Positions 8,536 through 16,402 of a DNA stretch of 64,000 bases are shown here, one piece after another (position 1 is the first letter of the stretch; each line of letters begins with the position of its first letter). The notes beneath the pieces are model-generated. The model had not been told where the DNA came from and searched no databases. It saw nothing but the letters and a program-made list of their open reading frames with translations. This DNA is from Paracoccus aerius. Its GTDB lineage: Bacteria; Pseudomonadota; Alphaproteobacteria; Rhodobacterales; Rhodobacteraceae. A program made the translations under genes and the position numbers. The DNA lies in assembly GCF_014656455.1 (NCBI RefSeq), contig NZ_BNCL01000008.1, forward strand, positions 1 to 64,000. Direction: 5' to 3'.

Positions 8536-9201
8536 ATGTGCATGTTCGGGACAACCATGATGAAGACTGCCGCGGGTCCAGCCGAGAACGCCGTGAAGGC
8601 CTTGCTTGCCAAGCACGCCTGCCCTGTGCCGTTTCACGAGGTGCGCACACGGTTTCTGGGCAATATCGCCACTCCGACGATGTCGGTTTTGCCCTTGCAG
8701 ATCATCAAGGGCCTGTGGGGTGGCGAACTCCCGGCCGCTGACAGCATCGATGAGCTCAACGACCTGCTCGAGGCCCTGGTGCAGGGGCTGTGGAACGGGT
8801 TGACCCTGCACCAGAAGCGCAGCCAACCTTTCAGGCTCACCCGGATGTCGACGGACGCCACCGCTGTACATCTCGCCCGTTACGCCCGCGTCCGCTTCGA
8901 GGAACTGGATGGATTCATGACAGGGCTCTTCAACGGGCAGGAGATCATCGATCTGCCCGAGCGGGCGCACGAGGCCGTCGGCCACATCAAGGAGTTGCGG
9001 GCCATGATGACCGGCATCTGCGACCTCGCCGCGCGCGAGCCCAGACCCGATGACCCCGAGCAGCTTGAGACCACCTTCAAGCATTTGCGCGAACTGACCC
9101 GGATTATGGAAACCGAAATCCACGAGGCCGTGCTGTCCTGCGCCCGTGCCCGGCGCCAGATGCTCGAGAGCGCGCCCTCCGCCCGGTCAACGATCCACTG
9201 A
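8536..9201 (+). CDS. Conserved hypothetical protein of the plasmid module
   Basis: Up to 221 residues; four in-frame ATGs near the start (8536, 8542, 8557, 8560) leave the exact N-terminus open. The protein is largely helical, with LLEALVQGLWNGLTLHQKRSQPFRL in the middle and HLRELTRIMETEIHEAVLSCARARRQ at the end. I do not recognise a domain; genes of this kind are common between parB and ardC on Rhodobacteraceae plasmids, often with the small gene that follows. The stop overlaps the next ATG by one base (TGATG), so the two are translationally coupled. It runs divergently from parB. Confidence 0.65.
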   Translation: MCMFGTTMMKTAAGPAENAVKALLAKHACPVPFHEVRTRFLGNIATPTMSVLPLQIIKGLWGGELPAADSIDELNDLLEALVQGLWNGLTLHQKRSQPFRLTRMSTDATAVHLARYARVRFEELDGFMTGLFNGQEIIDLPERAHEAVGHIKELRAMMTGICDLAAREPRPDDPEQLETTFKHLRELTRIMETEIHEAVLSCARARRQMLESAPSARSTIH

Positions 9202-9644
9202 TGGTCCTATCCTCCGAGGAACGCCTTCGCGAAAAGCTGCGCAAGATCGAGGCGCTTTATGCCGGTGCTGCGACCGCCGGGGAGAAATCTGCGGCAGGTG
9301 CCGCGGCGGAGCGCATCCGGCGCCAGTTCGAGACGATCAGCAGGACGGAGCAAGCCGAGGAGTTCAAGTTCTCGATCAACGATCCTTGGTCACGTCAGCT
9401 CTTCATCGCCCTGTGCCGGCGCTACGGCATGAAGCCGTTCCGCTATCCGCGCATGCACCGCCAGACCGTCATGGTCCGCGTCCCGGCCAGTTTCGTCCAC
9501 GTGACGCTATGGCCGGAATTCGAGGAGCTCAGCCGCGCCCTGACATCCCACCTCAACGACATCACCAAGAAAATCATTCGCGAGGAAGTGCACGAAGCCA
9601 CCCAGGACGCGGACGAGATCAGCGAGCCGCGTCAGCTGCGCTGA
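9201..9644 (+). CDS. DUF2786-like hypothetical protein
   Basis: 147 residues. The N-terminal segment EERLREKLRKIEALYAGAATAGEKSAAGAAAERI resembles the helical DUF2786 motif (K-I-x-x-L-L-A-L-A with an Ala/Glu-rich second helix). The rest holds DPWSRQLFIALCRRYGMKPFRYPRMHRQTVMVRVP, a mixed alpha/beta region. DUF2786 proteins are of unknown function and are common on mobile elements. It is coupled to the preceding gene by a one-base overlap, so the two probably form a two-gene operon whose products act together. Domain call is by eye. Confidence 0.65.
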   Translation: MVLSSEERLREKLRKIEALYAGAATAGEKSAAGAAAERIRRQFETISRTEQAEEFKFSINDPWSRQLFIALCRRYGMKPFRYPRMHRQTVMVRVPASFVHVTLWPEFEELSRALTSHLNDITKKIIREEVHEATQDADEISEPRQLR

Positions 9645-9935
9645 GATGTTTTTGGCCGTACCTCTCTAAAGCAGGCCCACGCGGCGACCGGGAGAAGACA
9701 ACTCGACGCCCTCATCCGGCGCGTCCCCGGCCATGCAGATGGACGGCTGCAGGTCTCCTGACGGAAGCCGGCGCGAGGCCGGGCGGCTGTAAACCGTGCT
9801 CCGGCAAGACATGTCTAACCGGGGGGCGGTCGTGACACCGGCCGCTGGATGACCCCCGTCCCGCAGGCTGAGTTGGACCGGTATCGGCGTGGCCGGACAG
9901 GGGTGATCCTCCGGCACGTCCAGGCGCACACCTTG

Positions 9936-10937
9936 CTACACCGTGCCGGTGAAAACAGGAGAACCAGGGTAGCCCGCATCTGTTTTTTCGAATGCGCCGG
10001 GTGGTGTGAGAGAAGGCTGCTGCGCATGCATCCAGTCGGCCGCCTGCTGGGCCTTGGCCGCGGCGGTGAACAGGGCGCGGGGGTCGTTCTTCAAGACGCG
10101 CAACCATGACGCAAGGTAGGCGGCATGGTCGGGACGCGGATGGTGGGCAATGCCGAGATCGGCAAGCACAAGGCCACTGAGGATCTCCACGCAGCATTCT
10201 TCCGCCGCATAAGCCGCCGAGCCAAACCGGCCCGACAGATCGCGGTCAAGCCTGTGCTTTGCCCCGGAGGCGTGACCGTGCTCATGCAGCCAGACACCGT
10301 AGAACGACGCGGCGTCCCGGAACGATCCGAAGTCCGGCATGACCACCGTATCCGACGAAGGACGATAAAAGGCGTCCGGCCCTCCGAACACGGTTGTGAT
10401 CCCCAGGTTGGCGACAAAAGCCTCCGCATGCGCCAAACGCTCGTTTTCCGACAGCAGGTGTGTCGGAGCGCGCTCGTACCCGTCAACCTGGTCAACATTG
10501 AACACGGAAAAGGCGCGGGCAAACATCCGCACGCGGCCGATGTCATCCTTGTCCGCACCCTCGGCCCCGTCAGACGATGGAAGCTGCTTCCACAAGACGA
10601 TGGTGGTCGAGCGCTCGCCCTTGCGCACCTGCGCCCCGGCCTCTTGCCACTGCCGATAGGTACCCCAAAGGCCATCGTTGTACCCGGAGACCATTGCTGC
10701 GGCCCACAGCGCCACGGTGTTGATGCCCCGGTAACGCCTGCCAGATGCCACGTTGGTCGGCTGGGCGGCACAGCTTCCGTTGTGAAACCACGGTGCATGC
10801 CACTCCCCTGCCCCGTGTTCGATTGCCGCAATGATGGCGGCCGTGACGCGCGCGTAGGTGTCGGCCCGCGAACCGGCAGCATCGCCAACGCGTGCAGAAT
10901 GCGTCAGCCGGTCGGCACCGTTGTTGTGTCTGGGCAT
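9936..10937 (-). CDS. ardC: ArdC-type antirestriction protein (ssDNA-binding domain plus zincin metallopeptidase)
   Basis: 333 residues. Residues about 25-145 form the ArdC N-terminal (DUF1738) domain: WHAPWFHNGSCAAQPTNV, GRRYRGINTVALW, YRQWQEAGAQVRKGERSTTIVLWK. Residues about 160-310 are the zincin-like domain with HEHGH at 218-222 and a downstream AAEECCVEILSG that supplies the third metal ligand (Glu near 247). In plasmid R388 ArdC protects transferred DNA from restriction in the recipient. The protein is cytoplasmic and lacks a signal peptide. It is monocistronic here and preceded by the same 85-nt leader as parB, about 2.7 kb away, suggesting joint control on entry into a new host. Confidence 0.9.
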   Translation of the reverse strand: MPRHNNGADRLTHSARVGDAAGSRADTYARVTAAIIAAIEHGAGEWHAPWFHNGSCAAQPTNVASGRRYRGINTVALWAAAMVSGYNDGLWGTYRQWQEAGAQVRKGERSTTIVLWKQLPSSDGAEGADKDDIGRVRMFARAFSVFNVDQVDGYERAPTHLLSENERLAHAEAFVANLGITTVFGGPDAFYRPSSDTVVMPDFGSFRDAASFYGVWLHEHGHASGAKHRLDRDLSGRFGSAAYAAEECCVEILSGLVLADLGIAHHPRPDHAAYLASWLRVLKNDPRALFTAAAKAQQAADWMHAQQPSLTPPGAFEKTDAGYPGSPVFTGTV

Positions 10938-11022
10938 CGCAATATCCTCCGCGACGGGGCGCCGGAGGCCTTTCCTCCGGTCTTCATCCCGTCACGCAGT
11001 GACCAGCCAAGCTTTGCCTCTC
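10938..11022 (-). promoter_or_regulatory. Structured 5' leader of ardC (copy 2 of a shared RNA motif)
   Basis: CGTGACGGG (10988-10996) pairs with CCCGTCGCG (10950-10958); between them CCGGAGG-AAAGG-CCTCCGG forms a perfect 7-bp hairpin. GAGG follows directly as Shine-Dalgarno. Upstream conserved words GAGAG, AAAG and GGCTGG are placed as in the parB leader. The inner stem covaries with that copy while the loop keeps A-R-A/G-G-G character. Confidence 0.7.
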
Positions 11023-11387
11023 GAAACCCGAGGGATCCCTTGCGGTCGTCCACGAGCGCCGTAGCAAACGTCACGGTCAAAGCCTGATCTGCAGCCCACC
11101 ACGCGCAGTGGTTCATTCATGATTGGAGAACAGAAGTCCCTCCAACCACATGCTGCCGACGTAAAGGGCGGACAGCGGCCTGTCAGCGGTGCAGCAAGAA
11201 GCTAGCGTAGACCGTGGAAGCAGCCGTTCGTCCGCACCGCAGAATCTTCTGCACCTGGATCGACATGAAGAGCGGTCTGTCTCGACGAGGTGGATTCGCA
11301 AACCGGGGCCCTTGAGCGTGGCTTCAACGCAGTGTTCGATCCTCCTTTGGCAATCATGATCTCGGACTCGCTTTGAACATAGCGACA
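11023..11387. other. Intergenic stretch with a possible reverse copy of the dispersed repeat
   Basis: No supported gene. Near 11160-11205, read on the minus strand, GCTGCACCGC followed by GTCCGCCC resembles the dispersed repeat described at 19690, in reverse orientation; the match is partial. The promoter of ardC should lie near 11025-11100. Confidence 0.3.
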
Positions 11388-11412
11388 GGTGGCCTCGAAT
11401 TCCGAGGCCACC
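11388..11412 (-). terminator. Hairpin terminator after the ene-reductase gene
   Basis: GGTGGCCTCG and CGAGGCCACC form a perfect 10-bp stem with loop AATTC, about 70 bases past the stop of the ene-reductase gene. No T-run on the minus strand. Confidence 0.6.
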
Positions 11413-11479
11413 TGAAAAGGCGTTTGTCGAGGCGCCTCGTGCGCCGTCTCACGTCCCGCGGTGACCAAGCTCCAAGCGG

Positions 11480-12559
11480 TCAGGCAGACTCCGCCGCTGT
11501 AGCTTCCATCATCGGGTAGTCAATGTAACCTGCCGCGCCGCCGCCGTAGAAGGTGGCGGGGTTGCCCTCGTTCAGCGGCTGTTCGGTCTTCAGGCGATCC
11601 ACCAGGTCAGGATTCGCCAAGGCCATGCGGCCAACTGACACCATGTCCGCGACGCCCGCGGCGACGTCCTCGCCGATTGCCGAGCGGGCGCGGCCCGGCC
11701 GGTTCACGACCAGCGGGCCGTGCCAGTCCTGGCGCAGGCTAGCCAGAAGGTCCTCGTCGCCGGCATGGGTGATGTGCAGGTAGGCGAGCTGCAAGCGGCT
11801 GAGTTCGCGGACGAGGTGGCGGTAGACCTCGGGCGTTTCCTCGCCCTCGACGATGCCGCCAATTTTCAAGCCCGGTGAGATGCGGATCCCGACGCGCTGC
11901 GGCCCGATCGCGTCTACCACGGCCGCCGCGATCTCCAGCGGCAGGCCGACACGGCGTAGACTGTCGCCGCCATAATCATCGTCGCGATGGTTGGCATTGG
12001 CGGCCAGGAACTGATGCAGCAGGTAGCCGTTCGCGGCGTGGATCTCGACGCCGTCGGCGCCGGCGTCAATGGCGCGGCGGGCGGCGGACGCAAAGTCGCC
12101 GATGGTTTGGCGGACGTCGGCGGACGACATCTCCCGCGGGATCGGCGCCGGCTTCATCCCTTCTGCCGTAAAGATGTCGACGCCGGCCGCGATGGCCGAA
12201 GGCGCCAGCATCTGACGGTGATGCGGCGTGTTCTCCGGGTGGCCCATGCGGCCCACATGCATCAGCTGGATGAAGAGCAGAGCCTTGCGCTCATGGACCG
12301 CATCAGCCACGCGCTTCCATCCCGCGACATGAGCGTCCGTGTAGATCCCGGGCGTCGACAGGTAGCCCTGACCGTCGGCCGAGGGCTGCGTGCCTTCAGC
12401 GATAAGCAGCCCGAGCCCCGCGCGCTGGCCGTAGTAGATTGCGGCATCGGGGTGGGGCGTGCCATCGGGCAAGGCGCGGCCGCGGGTCATCGCGGCCATG
12501 GCAAGGCGGTGCGGCAGGGGCTTGCCGCCGAGGGTGAAGGGGCTCCAGAGATGTGCCAT
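11480..12559 (-). CDS. Alkene reductase, Old Yellow Enzyme family (NemA-like)
   Basis: 359 residues from ATG 12559, preceded by GGAG at good spacing. FMN-dependent TIM-barrel enzyme that reduces activated C=C bonds (enals, maleimides, nitroesters) with NAD(P)H in the cytoplasm. Visible motifs: FTLGGKPLPHRLAMAAMTRGRA (N-terminal FMN loop), QLMHVGRMGHPENTPH, GADGVEIHAANGYLLHQFL with the substrate-binding His-x2-Asn, YGGDSLRRVGLPLEI, and a C-terminal SVGRMALANPDLVDRLK. Length matches the family. The gene is divergent, across a small exported-protein gene, from a LysR gene at 12983, which is its likely regulator, as is common for nemA/OYE genes. Terminator hairpin downstream. Confidence 0.9.
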   Translation of the reverse strand: MAHLWSPFTLGGKPLPHRLAMAAMTRGRALPDGTPHPDAAIYYGQRAGLGLLIAEGTQPSADGQGYLSTPGIYTDAHVAGWKRVADAVHERKALLFIQLMHVGRMGHPENTPHHRQMLAPSAIAAGVDIFTAEGMKPAPIPREMSSADVRQTIGDFASAARRAIDAGADGVEIHAANGYLLHQFLAANANHRDDDYGGDSLRRVGLPLEIAAAVVDAIGPQRVGIRISPGLKIGGIVEGEETPEVYRHLVRELSRLQLAYLHITHAGDEDLLASLRQDWHGPLVVNRPGRARSAIGEDVAAGVADMVSVGRMALANPDLVDRLKTEQPLNEGNPATFYGGGAAGYIDYPMMEATAAESA

Positions 12560-12708
12560 CGAATGCTCCTGTGCTGGCATATGGGCTTGAGCTAAAGGCG
12601 CGGTCGTCAGAACGAAGGCGCTGTTTAAGGGACAAGTTGTTTCGGAAGTGGAGCGTGGTTAGTGCGAGCTGCCGCGTCCGGTGCTCCGGCAGCTTGACGT
12701 GCGGGCGG

Positions 12709-12876
12709 TCACTGATCCTCCCGCGAGGATCGGTCGGGCGTTGCAGCGCCGGTGCCCATGAGCGTGACCTTGACCAGATCATTCCGCGAAAGGTTCGAAC
12801 GCGCGGGATCGGGACCTTCGGCATGGGCGGCAAGCGGAGCAAGGGCAAGAAGCGTCGCGACAGCTTTGATGGACAT
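12709..12876 (-). CDS. Small exported protein, function unknown
   Basis: 55 residues: signal peptide MSIKAVATLLALAPLAAHAEG followed by a short tail ending PDRSSREDQ. A ribosome-binding site (AGGAAAGGA) lies just upstream. It lies between the ene-reductase and the LysR gene and shares the divergent promoter region with the latter. The signal peptide and ribosome-binding site support expression; no family recognised. Confidence 0.5.
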   Translation of the reverse strand: MSIKAVATLLALAPLAAHAEGPDPARSNLSRNDLVKVTLMGTGAATPDRSSREDQ

Positions 12877-12982
12877 GGGTCGTTCCTTTCCTGTGCTTTG
12901 GGTTGATCCTCTCGGATGCGATTGACTTGGGCACTGCATCTGCGGAACAAAGGTTGGATAAAAGGAACATAGCGGTCCGGAT

Positions 12983-13852
12983 ATGGAACGATTTGATCTG
13001 CCCAGCCTTGAGGATTTCATCGCTGTTGCTTCCAGGGGCGGGCTGAACGCGGCCAGTCGCGAGACGGGCGTGCCCAAGGCAACGCTGTCCCGGCGCATCC
13101 GTGATCTGGAGGCGGCGCTTGGCACGCGCCTGCTGGAACGCAGCCAGCACCGACTGCGGCTGACCGAGGAAGGGCAGATGCTGCTCGAGCGCGCCGCGCC
13201 CCTGATGTCCGAGCTTCGCGCTGTTGGCGAGGCGGTCAGCGGCCGCGGTCAAGAGCCGAGCGGATTGTTAAAGATCAGCGTCTCGTCGCTATTCGCGCAG
13301 ACCCGGATGGGCGCGTTCGGGGCGGCGTTTACCCGGCAGTATCCGCAGGTGACGCTGCACGTTGACGTGTCGGACAGCTTTGTCGATCCGGTGAGGGACG
13401 GCTATGACCTGGTGGTTCGCGGCAACCCGCCGGCCGATACAGACCTTGTCGGCGCGTGCTTCCTGCGCAGCGAGACCGTGCTTGCCGCCGCGCCCTCCAT
13501 CCCTCGGCCCGACGGGCCGGAGGCGGAGGTTCCTGCGGTGGTTCTTGCCGCGCAGGCGGAGCTTGATCTCTGGGCAATCTTCGGGAGCGGAAAAGAGCAG
13601 CGGGTTCGGCCGCGTCCAGTCATGGTCTGCACAGCCATGACCGTCGTTCACCAGGCGGCGCTTGCTGGGGCCGGCTGCGCGCTGCTGCCAGACTGGCTGA
13701 TCAAGGACGATCTGGCGCAGGGGCGGCTGGTGCAGTGGGGCGTCGTGCCGAACCGGCGAGTGGAGGCCTGGGTGCTGCACACCTCACGCCGCCTGACCAG
13801 CCCGAAGGTGCGGGCATTCGTTGACGCTCTGGTGGCCGCGCAGCGCAGCTGA
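12983..13852 (+). CDS. LysR-family transcriptional regulator
   Basis: 289 residues. N-terminal winged helix: LEDFIAVASRGGLNAASRETGVPKATLSRRIRDLEAALGTRLLERS; then the periplasmic-binding-like effector domain (LLKISVSSLFAQTRMGAFGAAFTRQYPQVTLHVDVSD, later YDLVVRGNPPADTDLVG). The first recognition helices are of the group that includes regulators of OYE/quinone-type reductases. Located divergently from the small exported-protein gene and the ene-reductase, which it probably controls in response to an electrophile or its adducts; this link is inferred from position. Its stop touches the stop of the next, convergent LysR gene with no bases between. Confidence 0.85.
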   Translation: MERFDLPSLEDFIAVASRGGLNAASRETGVPKATLSRRIRDLEAALGTRLLERSQHRLRLTEEGQMLLERAAPLMSELRAVGEAVSGRGQEPSGLLKISVSSLFAQTRMGAFGAAFTRQYPQVTLHVDVSDSFVDPVRDGYDLVVRGNPPADTDLVGACFLRSETVLAAAPSIPRPDGPEAEVPAVVLAAQAELDLWAIFGSGKEQRVRPRPVMVCTAMTVVHQAALAGAGCALLPDWLIKDDLAQGRLVQWGVVPNRRVEAWVLHTSRRLTSPKVRAFVDALVAAQRS

Positions 13853-14749
13853 TCAGGAAGATGGCTGCTCGAAGCGGCCATTCTCCACCAGCCAGTCGCG
13901 CACCTGAACCATCGCCGGCGTCAGCGCCTTCCCCCGTGGCCAAGTCAGCCAGTAGCGCCCCGCGCTGATGTCGACATTGAATGGCCGCGCCAACATACCG
14001 GCGTCGAGTTGCCGGGTGAACATCGTAGCAGGCAGCAGTGCTACCCCGAGGCCAGCCGCCGCAAGTTCGGCCATGGCCACTGAGCTATCGAGGACCGGCC
14101 CTTCCAGCGGCGGGCAAGTCGCTCCTGCTGCCAAGAACCACGCTTCCCATTCATCGCCACGATAGGACCGCAGCAGTCGCTGCACGCGTAGGTCCTGCGG
14201 CGTCTGAAGGCGCGCCAGAAGTTCGGGCGCGCAGAAAGGCGTCAGCGGCGCCTCGGCCAGCGGCTCCGCCTCCAGCCAGGGCCAAGCTGCGCGATCGCCG
14301 AAGCGGATGGCCATGTGCAGCCCCTCCTTGGCGATGTCGATGCGGTTGTTGTGCGTGAAGATCCGCAGGCTGATGCCGGGATGAGCGCTCTCGAAGGCCG
14401 GCAGGCGCGGGATCATCCATTCGGCGGCGAAGGTGGTCACGACCCCGAGATGCAGCGTCTCGCGGTAGCGCCCGCCCTGGAAGCGGTCCAGCACCTCTCC
14501 GATCTCGTCGAAATTGCGCGACAGGACGGGGTGCAGCGCGGCGCCGATGTCGGTGAGGATCAGCCCGGAAGAGGCGCGCGTAAAGAGCCGATGGCCCAGC
14601 AGGTCCTCGAGCCGCTGGATCTGCTGGCTGACGGCAGCCTGCGTCACGCGCAGCTCGATCGCGGCGCGGGTGAAGCTCCCTTGGCGGGCAGCCACCTCGA
14701 AGGCGCGCAGCCCGTTCAGCGGCAGGTTCGGTCTATCCATGGGCATCAC
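13853..14749 (-). CDS. LysR-family regulator of the AmpR/GcvA group, divergent from the beta-lactamase
   Basis: 298 residues. The N-terminus PLNGLRAFEVAARQGSFTRAAIELRVTQAAVSQQIQRLEDLLGHRLFTR is the AmpR/GcvA-type helix-turn-helix. The effector domain includes LHLGVVTTFAAEWMIPRLPAFESAHPGISLRIFTHNNRIDIAKEGLHMAIRFGD and a C-terminal WFLAAGATCPPLEGPVLDSS typical of AmpR. AmpR regulators respond to muropeptides and induce a divergent beta-lactamase; here the class A beta-lactamase at 14923 is divergent across a 173-bp gap that has a LysR-type box. The assignment to beta-lactam control is inference from this arrangement and family. Confidence 0.85.
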   Translation of the reverse strand: MMPMDRPNLPLNGLRAFEVAARQGSFTRAAIELRVTQAAVSQQIQRLEDLLGHRLFTRASSGLILTDIGAALHPVLSRNFDEIGEVLDRFQGGRYRETLHLGVVTTFAAEWMIPRLPAFESAHPGISLRIFTHNNRIDIAKEGLHMAIRFGDRAAWPWLEAEPLAEAPLTPFCAPELLARLQTPQDLRVQRLLRSYRGDEWEAWFLAAGATCPPLEGPVLDSSVAMAELAAAGLGVALLPATMFTRQLDAGMLARPFNVDISAGRYWLTWPRGKALTPAMVQVRDWLVENGRFEQPSS

Positions 14750-14781
14750 ATCAGCTAATGGCGCACCTCAGGATTTGTCGT

Positions 14782-14800
14782 TTGAACACTGTGCCGTCAA
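14782..14800. promoter_or_regulatory. Putative AmpR-type LysR box
   Basis: TTGA-N11-TCAA, an inverted repeat containing the T-N11-A core of LysR binding sites, lies 33 bases before the regulator start and about 120 bases before the beta-lactamase start, the expected place for a divergent LysR pair. Confidence 0.5.
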
Positions 14801-14885
14801 TAGCTTAGACGGGCAGAGCGGCCCGAAGCGCAAAGCTTTGGTCGAACCCATAACATCAACCGTTGCTGCCCTTCGGGTGGCGCGG

Positions 14886-14903
14886 CCCCGGCCTCTGCCG
14901 GGG
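14886..14903 (+). promoter_or_regulatory. GC hairpin in the beta-lactamase leader
   Basis: CCCCGGC-CTCT-GCCGGGG forms a perfect 7-bp stem with a 4-base loop, 19 bases before the beta-lactamase ATG and just before its ribosome-binding site (GAGG). With no upstream gene on this strand it is not an ordinary terminator; it may affect translation or mRNA stability. Confidence 0.4.
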
Positions 14904-14922
14904 TCCTGACAGAGGTTTATCT

Positions 14923-15780
14923 ATGAGAAGTCTCCTTGCCGCCTGCCTTCTGGTTGGCAGTTTCGCCGCCCCGACCCATGCCGAAACCATCACTGAAGCC
15001 GCCCGCGCCATCGAGGCCGAACTCGGCGGCCGCGTCGGCGTCGCCCTGCGCCGCCAGGGCTCGGCCGCCGAGTTCTTCGGCTATCGCAGCAGCGAGCGCT
15101 TCCCCTTGTCCAGCACCTTCAAGGCACCGCTATGTGGAGCGATCCTGACGCTGGTGGACGCGGGCGAGGATCAGCTGGACCGCGTAGTCGGCTACACTTC
15201 TGCCGATCTCGTGACCTACTCACCCGTTACCGAGACGCGCGTGGACAGTGGCATGAGCGTTGGCGAACTCTGCGAGGCGACCATCACGCTCAGCGACAAC
15301 ACGGCCGGCAACCTATTGCTCGAGCGCGTCGGCGGGCCGCAAGGCTTAACCGAGTATCTGCAGGCTATCGGTGATGAGACGACGCGCCTCGACCGATGGG
15401 AGACTGATCTGAACGAGGGCACGCCCGGCGATCCGCGCGACACCACGACGCCCGAGGCGATGGTGGCGACGCTGGAGAACCTGCTCTTTGGCGAGATCCT
15501 GTCAGAGAGCTCGCGGGAGCAGCTGAACGCATGGATGGAGGCGGACCAGGTGGCAGACGAGTTGCTCCGCGCCAGCCTGCCCGCAGACTGGATCATCGGC
15601 GACAAGACCGGCGCCGGCGGTTACGGCTCGCGCTCGATCATCGCGGTGATCCGGCGGCCGCATGACACGCCTTGGCTGGCGGCGGTATATCTCACTGAAA
15701 ACGAGGCGGACATGACCACGCGCAACCAGGCCATCGCCCGGATTGGCGCGGCGATCGTGAAAGAGATCGCGGCACCGTAA
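14923..15780 (+). CDS. bla: Class A beta-lactamase
   Basis: 285 residues from the ATG at 14923 with GAGG before it; the frame is open upstream but only this start gives a signal peptide (MRSLLAACLLVGSFAAPTHA). Active-site motifs: STFK at 64-67 (Ser70/Lys73 in Ambler terms), SDN at 124-126, omega-loop RWETDLN at 158-164 (Glu166 and Asn170 equivalents), KTG at 228-230. Cys71 and Cys117 are placed to form the disulfide known from several class A enzymes. It hydrolyses beta-lactams in the periplasm; spectrum cannot be read from the sequence. A LysR (AmpR-like) gene is divergent, so expression is probably inducible. The residue before the catalytic Ser is Ser, not the Cys of most class A carbapenemases. 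Confidence 0.92.
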   Translation: MRSLLAACLLVGSFAAPTHAETITEAARAIEAELGGRVGVALRRQGSAAEFFGYRSSERFPLSSTFKAPLCGAILTLVDAGEDQLDRVVGYTSADLVTYSPVTETRVDSGMSVGELCEATITLSDNTAGNLLLERVGGPQGLTEYLQAIGDETTRLDRWETDLNEGTPGDPRDTTTPEAMVATLENLLFGEILSESSREQLNAWMEADQVADELLRASLPADWIIGDKTGAGGYGSRSIIAVIRRPHDTPWLAAVYLTENEADMTTRNQAIARIGAAIVKEIAAP

Positions 15781-15847
15781 GTAAATCTCTTTACATCTAG
15801 CCGTCGTTGATTTTATTACCATCCGGTCGGAAACTAACGGTGGCAGG

Positions 15848-16402
15848 ATGGCACGACCTCGGAAGCATGATCAGCAGCTAATCCTTGATGCCGTCGCCCG
15901 GGTGATCGCCCGCGACGGCATCCTGACGTTGGATGCCGTCGCCACCGAGGCTGGCGTCTCAAAAGCGACGGTTCTTTATGAACATGCCAGCAAGCGCGAG
16001 CTGCTGGCCGCCCTCGTGCGCCGCACCATTGAGGCAGACAACGGTTTCAACATCCGTTGCAGCCAAGGGTATGACGGCGAACCAGACGCGGCACTTCGTG
16101 GCAGGATTGACGCGGCCCGGCGGAGCGCGCCGCCTGAAGGTGGCGATCCTGCAGTGCTCAGCTTGATCGCGGCCCTGATGCAGGATGCGGAGTTGCGAGC
16201 CGAATTCCGCGCCAATCAGGCTGAGTTGCGCGAGGGCCTGCTGCAGGATGCCGCCGACCGCCGCAGAACGCGCCTCGCCTGGCTGGCGCTGGAGGGGCTG
16301 AAGTTCCAGCAGCACATGGACCTCGTGCCGTGGAGCCTTGAGGAGGTTGGCGAGGCACTAGATGACATCGAAGCCCTTGTGGCGAAAAAGGACAAGCCGT
16401 GA
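15848..16402 (+). CDS. TetR-family transcriptional regulator
   Basis: 184 residues. Helix-turn-helix: LILDAVARVIARDGILTLDAVATEAGVSKATVLYEHASKRELLAALVRRTI, followed by a helical ligand domain with a TetR_C-type tail. The stop overlaps the GTG start of the NAD-dependent epimerase/dehydratase gene by four bases, so the two are co-translated; the regulator probably controls that gene and itself in response to the epimerase's substrate or product. This is inferred from operon structure. A short dyad (GTAAA-TCTC-TTTAC, 15781-15794) upstream might be an operator. Confidence 0.85.
   Translation: MARPRKHDQQLILDAVARVIARDGILTLDAVATEAGVSKATVLYEHASKRELLAALVRRTIEADNGFNIRCSQGYDGEPDAALRGRIDAARRSAPPEGGDPAVLSLIAALMQDAELRAEFRANQAELREGLLQDAADRRRTRLAWLALEGLKFQQHMDLVPWSLEEVGEALDDIEALVAKKDKP

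Noticed and set aside
11202..11468. 88-residue minus-strand frame
   Set aside because: It runs through the terminator hairpin of the ene-reductase gene, has no ribosome-binding site and no domain.
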